Below are positions 39,087 to 49,967 of a stretch of 64,000 nucleotides of DNA, piece by piece. Position numbers and translations under genes: made by a program. The stretch is from NCBI GenBank assembly GCA_003094535.1, contig NATV01000105.1:1-64000 (forward strand), read 5' to 3'. The notes beneath the pieces are model-generated. The model did no database searches, was not told where the DNA came from, and saw nothing but the letters and a program-made list of their open reading frames with translations. Position 1 is the stretch's first letter. Every line of letters starts with the position of its first letter. The stretch comes from a gamma proteobacterium symbiont of Ctena orbiculata. Lineage in GTDB: Bacteria > Pseudomonadota > Gammaproteobacteria > Chromatiales > Chromatiaceae.

Positions 39087-39823
39087 AGCGCTGGCGCGGC
39101 CTGTTGCTGACTGCCGGGCTGATGGCCGCTGCCTCGCTCCCCGTCCAGGCCCTGACCCTGCAGAGCCCGGTGGAGCGGGTCAACCTGCTTGAGCTCTACA
39201 CCTCCCACGGCTGCAGCAGTTGTCCCCCTGCAGATGCCTGGCTGCGCAGGTTGGAGAGCCATCCGGGATTATGGCGGGAACTCATTCCGCTGGCGTTCCA
39301 TGTGGACTATTGGGACGGCTTGGGCTGGCCCGACCGTTTTGCATCGCCGGCCTTCAGCCAACGCCAACGCGACTATCGCCGCGGGGGTGCAATTCGTTCT
39401 GTCTACACCCCGGGATTTGTACTCAATGGTCGGGAGTGGCGTCAGTGGTTCTATCGGCCAGAACTCGACCTCAACACCAATGAGCGGGTGGGAACGCTTA
39501 CCCTGGAACTCGAAGCGGGAAGCGGCGCCGAACTCCGCTTCACACCCGAGCCCCATCTCGCGAAGTACGATTTTGTGGCCCATCTGGCGATTCTGGGATT
39601 CGGTCTTTCCAGCCCGATCGGCGGCGGTGAAAACCGCGGGCGTACCCTGGATGAGAACTTTGTTGTCTTGAGCCATCACAAAAGCGATGCCGGGCAGGGG
39701 GAATGGCGGTTTGCCTGGCCCCAGTTTTCCGCCGCTGAATCGAAACGCCTGGCTGTCGTTGCCTGGCTCACCCGACCGGACTCGACACAACAGGTGCAGG
39801 CTGTGGGTGGTTGGTTGCCCTAG
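39083..39823 (+). CDS. DUF1223 (thioredoxin-like) secreted protein
   Basis: LLELYTSHGCSSCPPADAWL; PLAFHVDYWDGLGWPDRFASPAFSQRQRDY. Confidence 0.88.
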   Translation: MKRWRGLLLTAGLMAAASLPVQALTLQSPVERVNLLELYTSHGCSSCPPADAWLRRLESHPGLWRELIPLAFHVDYWDGLGWPDRFASPAFSQRQRDYRRGGAIRSVYTPGFVLNGREWRQWFYRPELDLNTNERVGTLTLELEAGSGAELRFTPEPHLAKYDFVAHLAILGFGLSSPIGGGENRGRTLDENFVVLSHHKSDAGQGEWRFAWPQFSAAESKRLAVVAWLTRPDSTQQVQAVGGWLP

Positions 39824-39850
39824 GGCGCTGGCGATGGAATATTCCTTTGT

Positions 39851-39871
39851 GCGCTGATTAGCGCTTTTTTT
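39851..39871 (+). terminator. Rho-independent terminator after DUF1223 gene
   Basis: GCGCT-GATT-AGCGC followed by T7. Confidence 0.75.
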
Positions 39872-39890
39872 ATCCGTCAACAGGCACTAA

Positions 39891-39919
39891 TTGCGCACAA
39901 TTGCGGCCTGTGCTATTCT
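39891..39919 (+). promoter_or_regulatory. Sigma70-like promoter candidate TTGCGC-N17-TATTCT
   Basis: Hexamers at 17-bp spacing between two terminators. Confidence 0.5.
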
Positions 39920-39986
39920 TCGCGTCGAATTTGCGGCGGTCCATCGGGCAGAGGAAGACCCCGGTGAAGCGCAACGAACTATAATA

Positions 39987-40010
39987 AAACCCCGATAGCG
40001 GGGTTTTTTT
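39987..40010 (+). terminator. Rho-independent terminator upstream of rimP
   Basis: AAAACCCCG-ATAG-CGGGGTTTTTTT. Confidence 0.8.
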
Positions 40011-40121
40011 GTTTTCGAGCGAACGACCTATAGATCCCGGTCGGACAGCAAATCTTCCGGGACGTCGAATCTCGAAGACATCGTGATGGGCCATGCGCCC
40101 ATTTTTTATTGCGGTGAAGAA

Positions 40122-40580
40122 ATGCGATCGGCTCCGGAAAAATTGAAATCCCTGGTCCGTGCTGAAGTCGAGCTGCTGGGCTACGAGCTGATCGGTTTGG
40201 AGTTGACCGGGCAGGGTAAGGGAGGCGCGCTGCTGAGGGTCTATATCGATCACGTGGACGGCATCAATCTCGATGACTGTGTGCAGGTCAGCCATCAGAT
40301 CAGCGGCGTGCTGGATGTGGAGGACCCGATCAAGGAGCCCTACCAGCTTGAGGTTTCTTCACCCGGTTTGGATAGGCCCCTGTTTGAGCGCGACCACTTC
40401 GAGCGCTTTCAGGGCAGCAAGGTGCGGGTAAAGACCCACGCCAAGATTGAAGGTCGTCACCGTTTTACCGGTGTACTTCGGGGCGTGGCTGAGGACCAGG
40501 TGCTGATCGAAGAGGATGGGACGCTCCATCGAATCGCCATCGATCTGATCGATTCAGCCCGCTTGATACCGGAACTTTAG
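40122..40580 (+). CDS. rimP: Ribosome maturation factor RimP
   Basis: LELTGQGKGGALLRVYIDH...GVLDVEDPIKEPYQLEVSSPGLDRPL; adjacent to nusA. Confidence 0.95.
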   Translation: MRSAPEKLKSLVRAEVELLGYELIGLELTGQGKGGALLRVYIDHVDGINLDDCVQVSHQISGVLDVEDPIKEPYQLEVSSPGLDRPLFERDHFERFQGSKVRVKTHAKIEGRHRFTGVLRGVAEDQVLIEEDGTLHRIAIDLIDSARLIPEL

Positions 40581-40595
40581 ATTGGGAAACAATTG

Positions 40596-42089
40596 ATGAG
40601 TAAAGAGATATTGCTGGTCGTAGATGCGGTTTCCAATGAGAAGGATGTCGAAAAAACGATCATCTTCGAAGCCATTGAGGCTGCACTGGCATCCGCCACG
40701 CGCAAGCGTAACGGCGACGACATTCTGGTGCGTGTGGCAATCGACAGGGCCACAGGCGATTACGATACCTATCGCCGCTGGGAGGTGGTCGAGTCCTATT
40801 CCGAGGACGAGCCCGATGCGCCGCTGCGGCAGGTCATTCTGGATGTCGCCAGAGAGGATCACCCCGATATCCAGGTCGGCGAGTTCGTGGAAGAGCCGAT
40901 CGAGTCCATCGAGTTCGGGCGTATCGCCGCGCAAGCCGCCAAGCAGGTGATCGTACAGAAGGTGCGCGAGGCCGAGAGGGCGAAGGTGGTCGAGGCCTAC
41001 AAGGGGCGCGAAGGCGAACTGGTCACCGGCGTGGTCAAGCGCATCGATCGCGGCAACATCTTCCTCGATCTGGGCGGCAACGCGGAGGCCTTTATCGGCC
41101 GTGAACATATGATCCCCAAGGAGTCGATTAGGGTCGGTGACCGGATTCGGGGCTATCTCTACGAAATCCGTTCCGAACCCCGGGGGCCGCAACTCTTCAT
41201 CAGCCGAACCATGCCGGAGCTGCTGATCGAGCTGTTCAAGCTCGAGGTGCCTGAGGTGGGCGAAGGACTGATCGATATCAGGAGCGCCGCCCGCGATCCC
41301 GGCTTGCGCGCGAAGATCGCGGTCAAGGCCCTCGACCAGCGCATCGATCCCGTCGGCGCCTGCGTCGGCATGCGCGGCTCGAGGGTACAGGCGGTCTCCA
41401 ATGAGCTGAATGGCGAACGTGTGGATATCATCCTTTGGAATGACAATCCCGCGCAGTATGTGATCAATGCCATGTCACCGGCTGACGTGGTCTCCATCGT
41501 CGTGGATGAGGACACGCACACCATGGACGTGGCGGTGAGCGAAGAAAACCTCTCCCAGGCCATCGGTCGCGGCGGGCAGAATGTGCGCCTGGCCAGTCAG
41601 TTGACCGGCTGGGAACTGAATGTAATGGATGAGGCCCAGGCCGCGGAGAAGAGTGAATCCGAAGCCAAGGGCTTTATGGATGCCTTCATGGAGCAGCTGG
41701 ATGTGGACGAGGATGTGGCGGCGATACTGGTGCAGGAGGGTTTTACCAGTGTCGATGAGGTCGCCTATGTCCCGATCGAGGAGATGCTCAGTATCGAAGA
41801 GTTCGACGAGGACCTGATCAACGAACTGCGCAACCGGGCGAAGGACTATCTGTTGACCAAGGCGATCGCCAACGAGGAGGCGTTCCGTGAGCCTGCCGAG
41901 GATCTGCTGACCATGGAGGGCATGGACAAGCAACTCGCCTTTACCCTTGCCGGTCGCGGCGTGGTGACCATGGAGGACCTGGCGGAGCAGTCCATCGACG
42001 ATCTGATGGAAATAGAAGGGATGGATGAAGAGCGTGCGGGTCGACTGATCATGACAGCCCGCGCTCCCTGGTTTGAAGAGGCGAAATAA
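40596..42089 (+). CDS. nusA: Transcription termination/antitermination factor NusA
   Basis: S1/KH region ([28 protein letters not shown]) and C-terminal acidic repeats; synteny. Confidence 0.98.
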   Translation: MSKEILLVVDAVSNEKDVEKTIIFEAIEAALASATRKRNGDDILVRVAIDRATGDYDTYRRWEVVESYSEDEPDAPLRQVILDVAREDHPDIQVGEFVEEPIESIEFGRIAAQAAKQVIVQKVREAERAKVVEAYKGREGELVTGVVKRIDRGNIFLDLGGNAEAFIGREHMIPKESIRVGDRIRGYLYEIRSEPRGPQLFISRTMPELLIELFKLEVPEVGEGLIDIRSAARDPGLRAKIAVKALDQRIDPVGACVGMRGSRVQAVSNELNGERVDIILWNDNPAQYVINAMSPADVVSIVVDEDTHTMDVAVSEENLSQAIGRGGQNVRLASQLTGWELNVMDEAQAAEKSESEAKGFMDAFMEQLDVDEDVAAILVQEGFTSVDEVAYVPIEEMLSIEEFDEDLINELRNRAKDYLLTKAIANEEAFREPAEDLLTMEGMDKQLAFTLAGRGVVTMEDLAEQSIDDLMEIEGMDEERAGRLIMTARAPWFEEAK

Positions 42090-42180
42090 GTTGTTGTGTC
42101 TCCTTGATGCCGCATCTGGGTACGGCATATATGCATAGCATGGGAATAGATGGATAAGGCAAATTTAAGAGGCCTGATGT

Positions 42181-44760
42181 ATGAGTGAAGTAACGGTAGC
42201 ACAACTAGCAAACGTCGTTGGCATCCCTGCCGATCGCTTGATGGAACAGTTGGAGGATGCCGGTATCCAGGCCAAGAGTCCTGATGACAGGATCTCCGAC
42301 GAGGAGAAAGCCAAGCTGCTGCACTATCTGCGCGAGAGTCACGGCAAGAAAAAGAGTGCCGGTGTGACCGCCCCGAGCAAGGTCACGCTGCGTCGCAAGA
42401 CCGTCAGCGAACTTCGTCAGCCCACTGCATCCCGCAGCACCTTGAGCCGCGCATCGTCGGCACCGGCAAAGACGGTCAGTGTCGAGGTTCGCAAAAAGCG
42501 GACCTATGTCAAGCGCGCTACTGTAGAGACCGACGAACGCAAGACAAAAGAGGCGGAAGAGGCGCGCAAAGCCCTCGATGAACAGGCGAAGGAGAGGGCC
42601 GCCATCGAGGCTGAAATCGAGGCGCGCAAGGCGGCGGAAGCGGCTAAACGGGCTGAGGAAGAGGCGGCGAAGAAGGCTGAAGAGGAGGCCGCACTCAAGG
42701 CGGCTGAAGAAGAGGCCGCGCGTAAGGCAGCCGAAGCGGAACTGTTGAAGCCCGAAAAACCGGTAGCGGTTGAGGAAAAACAGCCGAAGACGGAAACCGG
42801 GCGTGGTAAGAAGGCCCGCAAGGAGAGCAAACGCGAGGAGAAGGAGTTCGAGGAAGAGCAGCGCATGGAGCGCAAGGAGCAGCTGCATGTCGCGGAGGGC
42901 GCGAAGGGTCGGCGCAAGAAGAAAGCTCCCAAGCAACCGCGCAAATCCGCTGTAGCCGCTGGCGAGACCCAGCACGGATTTCAACGCCCCACCAGCCCGG
43001 TGGTTCATGAGGTCAAGATACCCGAGAGCATCACCGTAGCCGAGCTGGCGCAGCGGATGTCGATCAAGGCCGCCGAAGTGATCAAGGTATTGATGAAGAT
43101 GGGCATGATGGTGACGATCAACCAGCCGCTGGACCGGGATACCGCGATCCTCGTGGTTGAGGAGATGGGCCATGTGCCGGTGCAACAGCGGGATGAAGAT
43201 ATTGAGGCCGATCTGCTGAGCATGGAAGAGAGCCAGGCGTCCGGCGACGCGGTTACCCGTCCACCCGTGGTAACCATCATGGGCCATGTCGACCACGGCA
43301 AGACCTCACTGCTCGACTATATTCGCACCAGCCGCGTCGCCGCGGGCGAGGCGGGTGGCATCACCCAGCACATCGGTGCCTATCATGTAGACACCGACAG
43401 GGGCACCGTCTCCTTTCTCGACACACCGGGACACGCCGCCTTTACCGCGATGCGTGCCCGCGGCGCAAAGGTGACCGATATCGTGATTCTGGTGGTCTCC
43501 GCCGATGATGGCGTGATGCCGCAGACCAAGGAGGCGATTCAGCATGCCAAGGCAGCCGAGGTGCCGTTGATCGTCGCGATCAACAAGATCGACAAGGAAG
43601 AGGCCAATCCCGACCGTGTCATCCAGGAACTCTCCCAGGAGGAGGTGATACCGGAAGAGTGGGGTGGCGACACCATGTTCGTGAAGGTCTCCGCAAAAAC
43701 AGGTCAGGGTATCGACGAGCTGCTCGATGCGATCCTGCTGCAGGCGGAGGTTCTGGAACTGAAGGCGGTGCAGGAGGGCAATGCCACCGGCTCGATTGTC
43801 GAGTCCTCTCTCGACAAGGGGCGCGGCCCGGTTGCGACCGTGCTGGTGCAGTCAGGAACCCTGCAGCGGGGCGATGTGATTGTCTCGGGCAAGGAGTATG
43901 GTCGGGTGCGCGCGATGTTCGATGAGAACGGCCGTGCCATCAAGAGCGCCGGACCCTCTATTCCGGTTGTGGTGCTCGGTCTCTCCGGAACCCCTGAGGC
44001 GGGTGATGATGTGCGCGTGGTCAGCGATGAACGGCGCGCCCGCGAAATCGCCGAGCTGCGCTACGACAAGCAGCGTGATACCCGTCTGGCGGCGCAGAAG
44101 GCGGCAAAACTGGATGAGATGTTCACCCAGATGGAGGAGGGTGAGACCCAGACATTGAATGTGATCGTCAAGGCCGACGTGCAGGGCAGCGTCGAGGCGC
44201 TGAAAGAGGCGCTGGCAAAGACCGCTACCGACGAGGTGAAGGTGGCCGTGGTCGCTTCCGGTGTCGGCGGTATCAACGAATCGGATGCCAATCTCGCGGT
44301 TACCTCGAATGCCATCATCATCGGCTTCAACGTGCGCGCCGACGCGGGAGCACGCAGGGTGGTCGAAGAGCAGGGCATCGACATGCGCTACTACAGCATC
44401 ATCTACGAGATCATCGATGATGTGAAAAAGGCCATATCGGGTATGCTCTCTCCGGAAATCCGCGAAGAGATCATCGGCTTGGCCGAGGTGCGCGATGTGT
44501 TCCGCAACTCCAAGCTCGGCGCCATCGCCGGCTGCATGGTCGTCGAGGGTACGGTGAAGCGAAACAATCCGATCCGTGTCCTGCGCGACAACGTGGTGAT
44601 CTACGAGGGCGCCCTGGAATCCCTGAGGCGTTTCAAGGATGACGTCAGCGAAGTGAAGAGCGGCATGGAATGCGGAATCGGTGTCAAGAACTACAACGAT
44701 GTCCAGGTAGGCGATCAAATCGAGGTCTTCGAACGCACGGAAGTGTTACGCAGTGTGTAG
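42181..44760 (+). CDS. infB: Translation initiation factor IF-2
   Basis: G-domain motifs [21 protein letters not shown]; charged N-terminal region. Confidence 0.98.
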   Translation: MSEVTVAQLANVVGIPADRLMEQLEDAGIQAKSPDDRISDEEKAKLLHYLRESHGKKKSAGVTAPSKVTLRRKTVSELRQPTASRSTLSRASSAPAKTVSVEVRKKRTYVKRATVETDERKTKEAEEARKALDEQAKERAAIEAEIEARKAAEAAKRAEEEAAKKAEEEAALKAAEEEAARKAAEAELLKPEKPVAVEEKQPKTETGRGKKARKESKREEKEFEEEQRMERKEQLHVAEGAKGRRKKKAPKQPRKSAVAAGETQHGFQRPTSPVVHEVKIPESITVAELAQRMSIKAAEVIKVLMKMGMMVTINQPLDRDTAILVVEEMGHVPVQQRDEDIEADLLSMEESQASGDAVTRPPVVTIMGHVDHGKTSLLDYIRTSRVAAGEAGGITQHIGAYHVDTDRGTVSFLDTPGHAAFTAMRARGAKVTDIVILVVSADDGVMPQTKEAIQHAKAAEVPLIVAINKIDKEEANPDRVIQELSQEEVIPEEWGGDTMFVKVSAKTGQGIDELLDAILLQAEVLELKAVQEGNATGSIVESSLDKGRGPVATVLVQSGTLQRGDVIVSGKEYGRVRAMFDENGRAIKSAGPSIPVVVLGLSGTPEAGDDVRVVSDERRAREIAELRYDKQRDTRLAAQKAAKLDEMFTQMEEGETQTLNVIVKADVQGSVEALKEALAKTATDEVKVAVVASGVGGINESDANLAVTSNAIIIGFNVRADAGARRVVEEQGIDMRYYSIIYEIIDDVKKAISGMLSPEIREEIIGLAEVRDVFRNSKLGAIAGCMVVEGTVKRNNPIRVLRDNVVIYEGALESLRRFKDDVSEVKSGMECGIGVKNYNDVQVGDQIEVFERTEVLRSV

Positions 44761-44777
44761 TGTGAACAGGCCCTGAT

Positions 44778-45146
44778 ATGTCCCGTGATTATCAACGAAC
44801 AGATCGCATCGGTGCCGAGCTTCGGCGTGAATTGGCTGATCTGATCAGAGATGAGGTTAAGGATCCGGCGATGGGTATGGTAACCATCCAGGAGGCCCGG
44901 GTAGTCAGGGATCTATCCCAAGCAAAGGTATTCTTCACCGCGATGGCGGCCTCGCTGTCGCAACAAGAGAGTGTTGCGCAGTTGAACCAGATGGCAGGTC
45001 ACCTGCGCTGGTTGTTGGGCCGGCGCATGAAGCTGCGTTCGATACCGAAGCTGAACTTTGTCTACGATACATCGGTGGAGCAGGGTGAACATCTCTCCAA
45101 CCTGATTGATCACGCGGTGAAGGAAAACCACACCGATCCGGATTGA
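44778..45146 (+). CDS. rbfA: Ribosome-binding factor A
   Basis: Sequence family and synteny. Confidence 0.96.
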   Translation: MSRDYQRTDRIGAELRRELADLIRDEVKDPAMGMVTIQEARVVRDLSQAKVFFTAMAASLSQQESVAQLNQMAGHLRWLLGRRMKLRSIPKLNFVYDTSVEQGEHLSNLIDHAVKENHTDPD

Positions 45147-45190
45147 TCCTATCTTACGGTTAAGCAAATAGAGTATTGGGGCCTTTCTAT

Positions 45191-46114
45191 ATGGGACGTC
45201 GTCGCAACAGAGGACGCAATATCAGTGGTGTATTGCTGCTCGACAAGCCTGAGGGCATGACATCGAACAAGGCCTTGCAGGAGGTCAAGTTCCTCTATAA
45301 GGCCGCAAAGGCCGGACACACCGGCAGCCTCGATCCCCTCGCCACCGGTCTGTTGCCGATCTGCTTCGGCGAGGCGACCAAGCTTTCGGCCTTCCTCCTG
45401 GATGCCGATAAACACTACCGGGTCAGGGTCAGGCTTGGGGAGACCAGGAGCACCGCCGATGCCGAGGGTGAGGTGGTCGAGCAGGCCGATCCCAGCGGGG
45501 TGACGGAAGCGATGCTTAAACAGACACTGGGCGGCTTCCTGGGCGAACAGCAGCAGTTGCCGCCGATGTACTCCGCCATCAAGCACCAGGGCGAGCGTCT
45601 CTATAAACTGGCCCGCAAAGGGTTGGAAGTCGAACGCGAACCTCGAACCATTCATATTCACTCACTGCGGCTGATCGACTTTTCACTGCCCGATTTCACC
45701 ATGGATGTGCACTGTTCCAAGGGCACCTATGTACGTACCCTCGCCGAGGATATCGGCAAGCAATTGGGTTGTGGCGCCTACGTCAGCGGTCTGCGCCGAT
45801 CCGGGGTTGGACCCTACGACGACCAGTCGATGGTGACCCTTGACCAGGTGCGGGAGGCGTTTTCCGAAAAGCAATTCAAGGAGATGGACGATTGGCTACT
45901 GCCGTTGGAGAGCGCCTTGGCCGAGTGGCCCCAGGTCGCTCTCTCCGCGGATGCCGCCTTCTACATGAAACAGGGTCAACCGATTCTGGTGCCGAATGCA
46001 CCCACCAGCGGTCTGGTCCGGCTCTACGCCAATGAGACCGAATTTCTCGGCGTTGGCCAGATTCTCGATGACGGTCGCGTGGCACCTAAGAGGCTGATGC
46101 AGATAACGAATTGA
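45191..46114 (+). CDS. truB: tRNA pseudouridine(55) synthase TruB
   Basis: LLLDKPEGMTSNKALQEVK; GHTGSLDPLATGLLPI. Confidence 0.97.
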   Translation: MGRRRNRGRNISGVLLLDKPEGMTSNKALQEVKFLYKAAKAGHTGSLDPLATGLLPICFGEATKLSAFLLDADKHYRVRVRLGETRSTADAEGEVVEQADPSGVTEAMLKQTLGGFLGEQQQLPPMYSAIKHQGERLYKLARKGLEVEREPRTIHIHSLRLIDFSLPDFTMDVHCSKGTYVRTLAEDIGKQLGCGAYVSGLRRSGVGPYDDQSMVTLDQVREAFSEKQFKEMDDWLLPLESALAEWPQVALSADAAFYMKQGQPILVPNAPTSGLVRLYANETEFLGVGQILDDGRVAPKRLMQITN

Positions 46115-46308
46115 ATTGCAGAAAGAATTTCTTCACATTGCGTGGAATTTGGGTTGCCGTATCGACACAGAACGCGCATACTACGCGGTCTTTCCGGATG
46201 TAGCCCGGAATACAAACAGATTTAAACCGGTCCGGTCTGCCTGAACTCATTGTCGGGTGGGCCTTAAATTGGGCCAGAGTTCACGACGTAACCAAGAGGA
46301 GAAACGTC

Positions 46309-46578
46309 ATGTCAATGAGTACAGCAGAAAAGAAATCGGTCATCGAAGCGTATCAGCGCTCCCCTGGTGATACCGGCTCTCCGGAGGTACAGGTCGCCCT
46401 GATGACCAGCCGTATCACTCAGCTCACGGAGCATTTTAAGGAACACAAGCAGGATCACCACTCCCGTCAGGGTCTGGTGCGACTCGTCAACTCCCGCCGC
46501 AAGCTATTGGACTACCTGAAGAGCAAGGACCAGGATCGCTATAAAGAGCTGATCAGCCGTCTGGGCCTGCGTCGCTAA
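46309..46578 (+). CDS. rpsO: 30S ribosomal protein S15
   Basis: [37 protein letters not shown]. Confidence 0.98.
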   Translation: MSMSTAEKKSVIEAYQRSPGDTGSPEVQVALMTSRITQLTEHFKEHKQDHHSRQGLVRLVNSRRKLLDYLKSKDQDRYKELISRLGLRR

Positions 46579-46614
46579 TCCGTCCTGAAACAAACACAAC
46601 CCAAGGATTCAATC

Positions 46615-48708
46615 GTGGCATTAATCAAGAAAGAATTTCAGTGGGGAGACAATAAGGTCTCCATCGAAACCGGCGAGATCGCAAGGCAGGCTGACGGCGC
46701 AGTCATGGTCAATATGGACGATACCGTGGTTCAGGTAACCGTGGTGGAAGCGAAGAGCGAGGTAGCCCGGGACTTTTTTCCTTTGACCGTGGATTACCAG
46801 GAGAAGACCTATGCCGCCGGCATGATCCCCGGCGGTTTTTTTCGTCGTGAAGGTCGCCCCAGTGAGAAGGAGATCCTCACCGCCAGACTTATCGATCGCC
46901 CGATACGTCCGCTCTTTCCGAAGGGCTTTACCAGTGAGGTTCAGGTCATCATTACCGTGATGTCGCTGAATCCCGCGGTGGATCCGGAAATACCCTCGTT
47001 GATCGGCACCTCCGCAGCGCTTGCGATCTCGGGACTGCCTTTTCAGGGTCCCGTCGGTGCCGCCCGCGTCGGCTATAAGGACGGCGAGTTCATTTTGAAT
47101 GCCGCCACCACAGGGCTCAATCCCGATTCGGACCTGGACCTGATCGTCGCCGGTACCGAAGAGGCAGTATTGATGGTCGAATCGGAAGCCAATCAGCTCT
47201 CCGAAGAGGTCATGCTGGGTGCCGTGCTGTTCGGTCATGAACAGTTCCAGACCGTGATCCAGACGATCAAGGAGTTGGCGGCCGAGGTCAACAAGCAGGC
47301 GGCCGATTTCGCGGCGCCGGAAGAGGATACAGAACTGACCGCCGCGGTGGAGGCCGAGGCCGCGCAGGGCATCGGCGATGCCTACCGTATCGCTGACAAA
47401 CTCGACCGTTATGGCGCCGTCGACGGGGTCGTGGCAGCGACGGTTGAGAAGCTCTGCCCACAGGATGAAGGCGAGTCCCGTTGGAGTGTTGACGAGGTCA
47501 AGGGGGCCGTCGAGAAGTTGAAGAAACGCGTTGTCAGGGGCCGTATCCTGGACGGCGAGCCCCGCATCGACGGTCGCGACACCCGTACGGTGCGTCCGAT
47601 CACGGTGCGTACGGGTGTATTGCCAAGGACTCACGGCTCCGCGCTCTTCACCCGTGGCGAGACCCAGGCCCTGGTGATTACCACTTTGGGCACCGAGCGC
47701 GATTCGCAGATCATCGACGCCTTGGAGGGATCCCGGCGCGAGCACTTCATGCTGCACTACAATTTTCCCCCGTTCTGCGTCGGCGAGACAGGCCGCGTCG
47801 GTAGTCCCAAGCGACGTGAAATCGGCCATGGCCGTCTGGCCAAGCGCGGTGTACTCGCCTGCATGCCGACAATCGGCGAATTCCCCTATGCGATTCGCGT
47901 CGTCTCCGAGATCACTGAATCCAACGGCTCCTCGTCGATGGCGTCGGTGTGTGGCACCAGCCTGGCGCTGATGGATGCCGGCGTGCCGATCAAGGCGCCG
48001 GTTGCGGGCGTGGCCATGGGTCTGATCAAAGAGGGCGACAAGTTCGCCGTATTGACCGACATCATGGGTGACGAAGACCACCTGGGTGACATGGACTTCA
48101 AAGTGGCCGGCACCGACCAGGGTATCAACGCCCTGCAGATGGATATCAAGATCAACGGCATCACCAAACAGATCATGGAGATCGCGCTGGATCAGGCCAA
48201 AGAGGGTCGTCTGCATATCCTTGACGAGATGAACAAGGTCATCAATTCCCACCGCGACGAGATGTCGGAGCATGCCCCCCGGATTATCGAGTTCAAGATC
48301 AATCCGGACAAGATCCGCGATGTCATCGGCAAGGGCGGTGTGACCATCCGCTCCATTACCGAGGAGACGGGCGCCACGGTCGATATCACCGATGACGGCG
48401 TGGTCAAGATCTTCTCCGTGGATAAGTCCGCCGGGGAGGATGCGCGCAAGCGGGTCGAGCTGATCACCGCGGATGTAGAGGTCGGCTCCACCTATGAGGG
48501 CAAGGTGGCGAAACTGATGGACTTCGGTGCCTTCGTTACGATTCTGCCCGGGAAGGATGGTTTGGTGCACATCTCCCAGATCTCCAACGAACGCGTGGAG
48601 AAGGTCAGCGACAAGCTCTCAGAGGGCGATGTGGTGAAAGTCAAGGTGCTGGAAGTGGACAAGCAGGGCCGCATCCGTCTCAGCATGAAGGCTGTTGAAG
48701 AGGCCTGA
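46615..48708 (+). CDS. pnp: Polyribonucleotide nucleotidyltransferase
   Basis: RNase PH domains, KH and S1 domains; GTG start; synteny. Confidence 0.98.
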   Translation: MALIKKEFQWGDNKVSIETGEIARQADGAVMVNMDDTVVQVTVVEAKSEVARDFFPLTVDYQEKTYAAGMIPGGFFRREGRPSEKEILTARLIDRPIRPLFPKGFTSEVQVIITVMSLNPAVDPEIPSLIGTSAALAISGLPFQGPVGAARVGYKDGEFILNAATTGLNPDSDLDLIVAGTEEAVLMVESEANQLSEEVMLGAVLFGHEQFQTVIQTIKELAAEVNKQAADFAAPEEDTELTAAVEAEAAQGIGDAYRIADKLDRYGAVDGVVAATVEKLCPQDEGESRWSVDEVKGAVEKLKKRVVRGRILDGEPRIDGRDTRTVRPITVRTGVLPRTHGSALFTRGETQALVITTLGTERDSQIIDALEGSRREHFMLHYNFPPFCVGETGRVGSPKRREIGHGRLAKRGVLACMPTIGEFPYAIRVVSEITESNGSSSMASVCGTSLALMDAGVPIKAPVAGVAMGLIKEGDKFAVLTDIMGDEDHLGDMDFKVAGTDQGINALQMDIKINGITKQIMEIALDQAKEGRLHILDEMNKVINSHRDEMSEHAPRIIEFKINPDKIRDVIGKGGVTIRSITEETGATVDITDDGVVKIFSVDKSAGEDARKRVELITADVEVGSTYEGKVAKLMDFGAFVTILPGKDGLVHISQISNERVEKVSDKLSEGDVVKVKVLEVDKQGRIRLSMKAVEEA

Positions 48709-48725
48709 TTGAAAGCCAGGTCAAG

Positions 48726-48757
48726 AAAAAGGGGCCGATCAGGCCCCTTTTTTTTAT
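48726..48757 (+). terminator. Rho-independent terminator after pnp
   Basis: AAAAAGGGGCC-GATCA-GGCCCCTTTTTTTT. Confidence 0.9.
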
Positions 48758-48800
48758 TCCATTGAATGGGATCCAAGGTCGAGAGGTTTTTACCTGAGTC

Positions 48801-49103
48801 CTATTTAAACCAGACATCCCAGATGACGAACAGCAGGATTGCACCCAGGCCGGTGGAGAGTAGGACGGTGCCTATGCCGACTAGTATCTCAGAACCGGAG
48901 ATAAACCAGGGCTGATCCGCCCAGCGATTGTGGACACGCATCCTGTAGTGCTTGTTAACGAGATATCTCCAGCCTACGAGGTAGTCGATATAGGAGGGAT
49001 TCTTAAAGGGTCTCAAGGAGTGTGTATCGCCGCGCATCGCAAATATCCCCAAATAAGGTGCAGTTACCCTCAGTCTGGCAACAACTATAGATTGCCACTC
49101 CAA
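48801..49103 (-). CDS. Small hypothetical membrane protein
   Basis: C-terminal TM helix; probable start at internal MRGDTHSLRPF. Confidence 0.5.
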   Translation of the reverse strand: MEWQSIVVARLRVTAPYLGIFAMRGDTHSLRPFKNPSYIDYLVGWRYLVNKHYRMRVHNRWADQPWFISGSEILVGIGTVLLSTGLGAILLFVIWDVWFK

Positions 49104-49331
49104 TGTTGCGACTCCGTGACTTTAATATGAAAGAATTGTGACAGCTCCCGCTGCAAGCCGCTAAGCGCGGTATTGGCGGTTGCGGTGACCGATTCCCGGT
49201 CCACCGAACACTCCAGGCAGTCGTAGTCGGGGAGGGAAGGCGGCGGTTGGCAGGAGAATGAATCCGATTGCTGTGAAGCCTCGTATAGAAGATTGAAAGC
49301 AGCATTCTTTCACTGACTAAATCTTGAATAT

Positions 49332-49631
49332 ATGAGGAATATCAAAATGAAAATGATACTAGCAACAGCAGCCATGATTCTGTCCGCCAACCTGTACGCA
49401 ACCTCTTATGACGACCTCTACGGGGTGGTCGGCAACGATCACGACTTCTATATCGGTTCATCCGATTCGAACACCCTGCCCACGGCCGTTCAGCCCGGTA
49501 TCGGTGATCAGTACGGAAGCTCGTTCCTCTACTCTGAGGGATTCGCCAAGACCAATAGCAAGTTGCAGCCTGGACATGGCGATGGATACGGCAGCAGCCT
49601 GATCGATGTCGGTGCTTCGGTTAACTGGTAA
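49332..49631 (+). CDS. Small secreted protein with internal QPGxGDxYGSS repeat
   Basis: Signal peptide; VQPGIGDQYGSSFL and LQPGHGDGYGSSLI. Confidence 0.7.
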   Translation: MRNIKMKMILATAAMILSANLYATSYDDLYGVVGNDHDFYIGSSDSNTLPTAVQPGIGDQYGSSFLYSEGFAKTNSKLQPGHGDGYGSSLIDVGASVNW

Positions 49632-49967
49632 TGGAACTCCCGCTTGAGCGGGGCCACTGCCCCGCTCATCTCCCGCCTTTGGTTTCACTCACCGCAGGAT
49701 CAATTTGCTAAATCGATGGGTACAAAACTCACTAAGGTCCAATATGAACTCTTAACCCATTGAAATAATATAGAAAAATAAACAGAAAAAAAGGTTGCCT
49801 GGCGGGCTCCTCCGGCTGCAACCTGGGATCGAAGATCGCCGCTCGGTGGCGTAATGTTGAATTTCTTGGTGTTCTTTGAATCCAAATCCCGAAAGAGGAC
49901 GTATATGGGAGTTAGGTGCGACTTGGTCGCCGGTATTGTCAATATCTGATCAACGTTGAGGTGAAAT

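Noticed and set aside
42205-43296. 363-aa minus-strand ORF opposite infB
   Set aside because: Antisense to the IF-2 N-terminal region; low-complexity shadow ORF.
46621-48570. 649-aa minus-strand ORF opposite pnp
   Set aside because: Antisense shadow of a conserved gene in GC-rich codon usage; no recognisable motifs.
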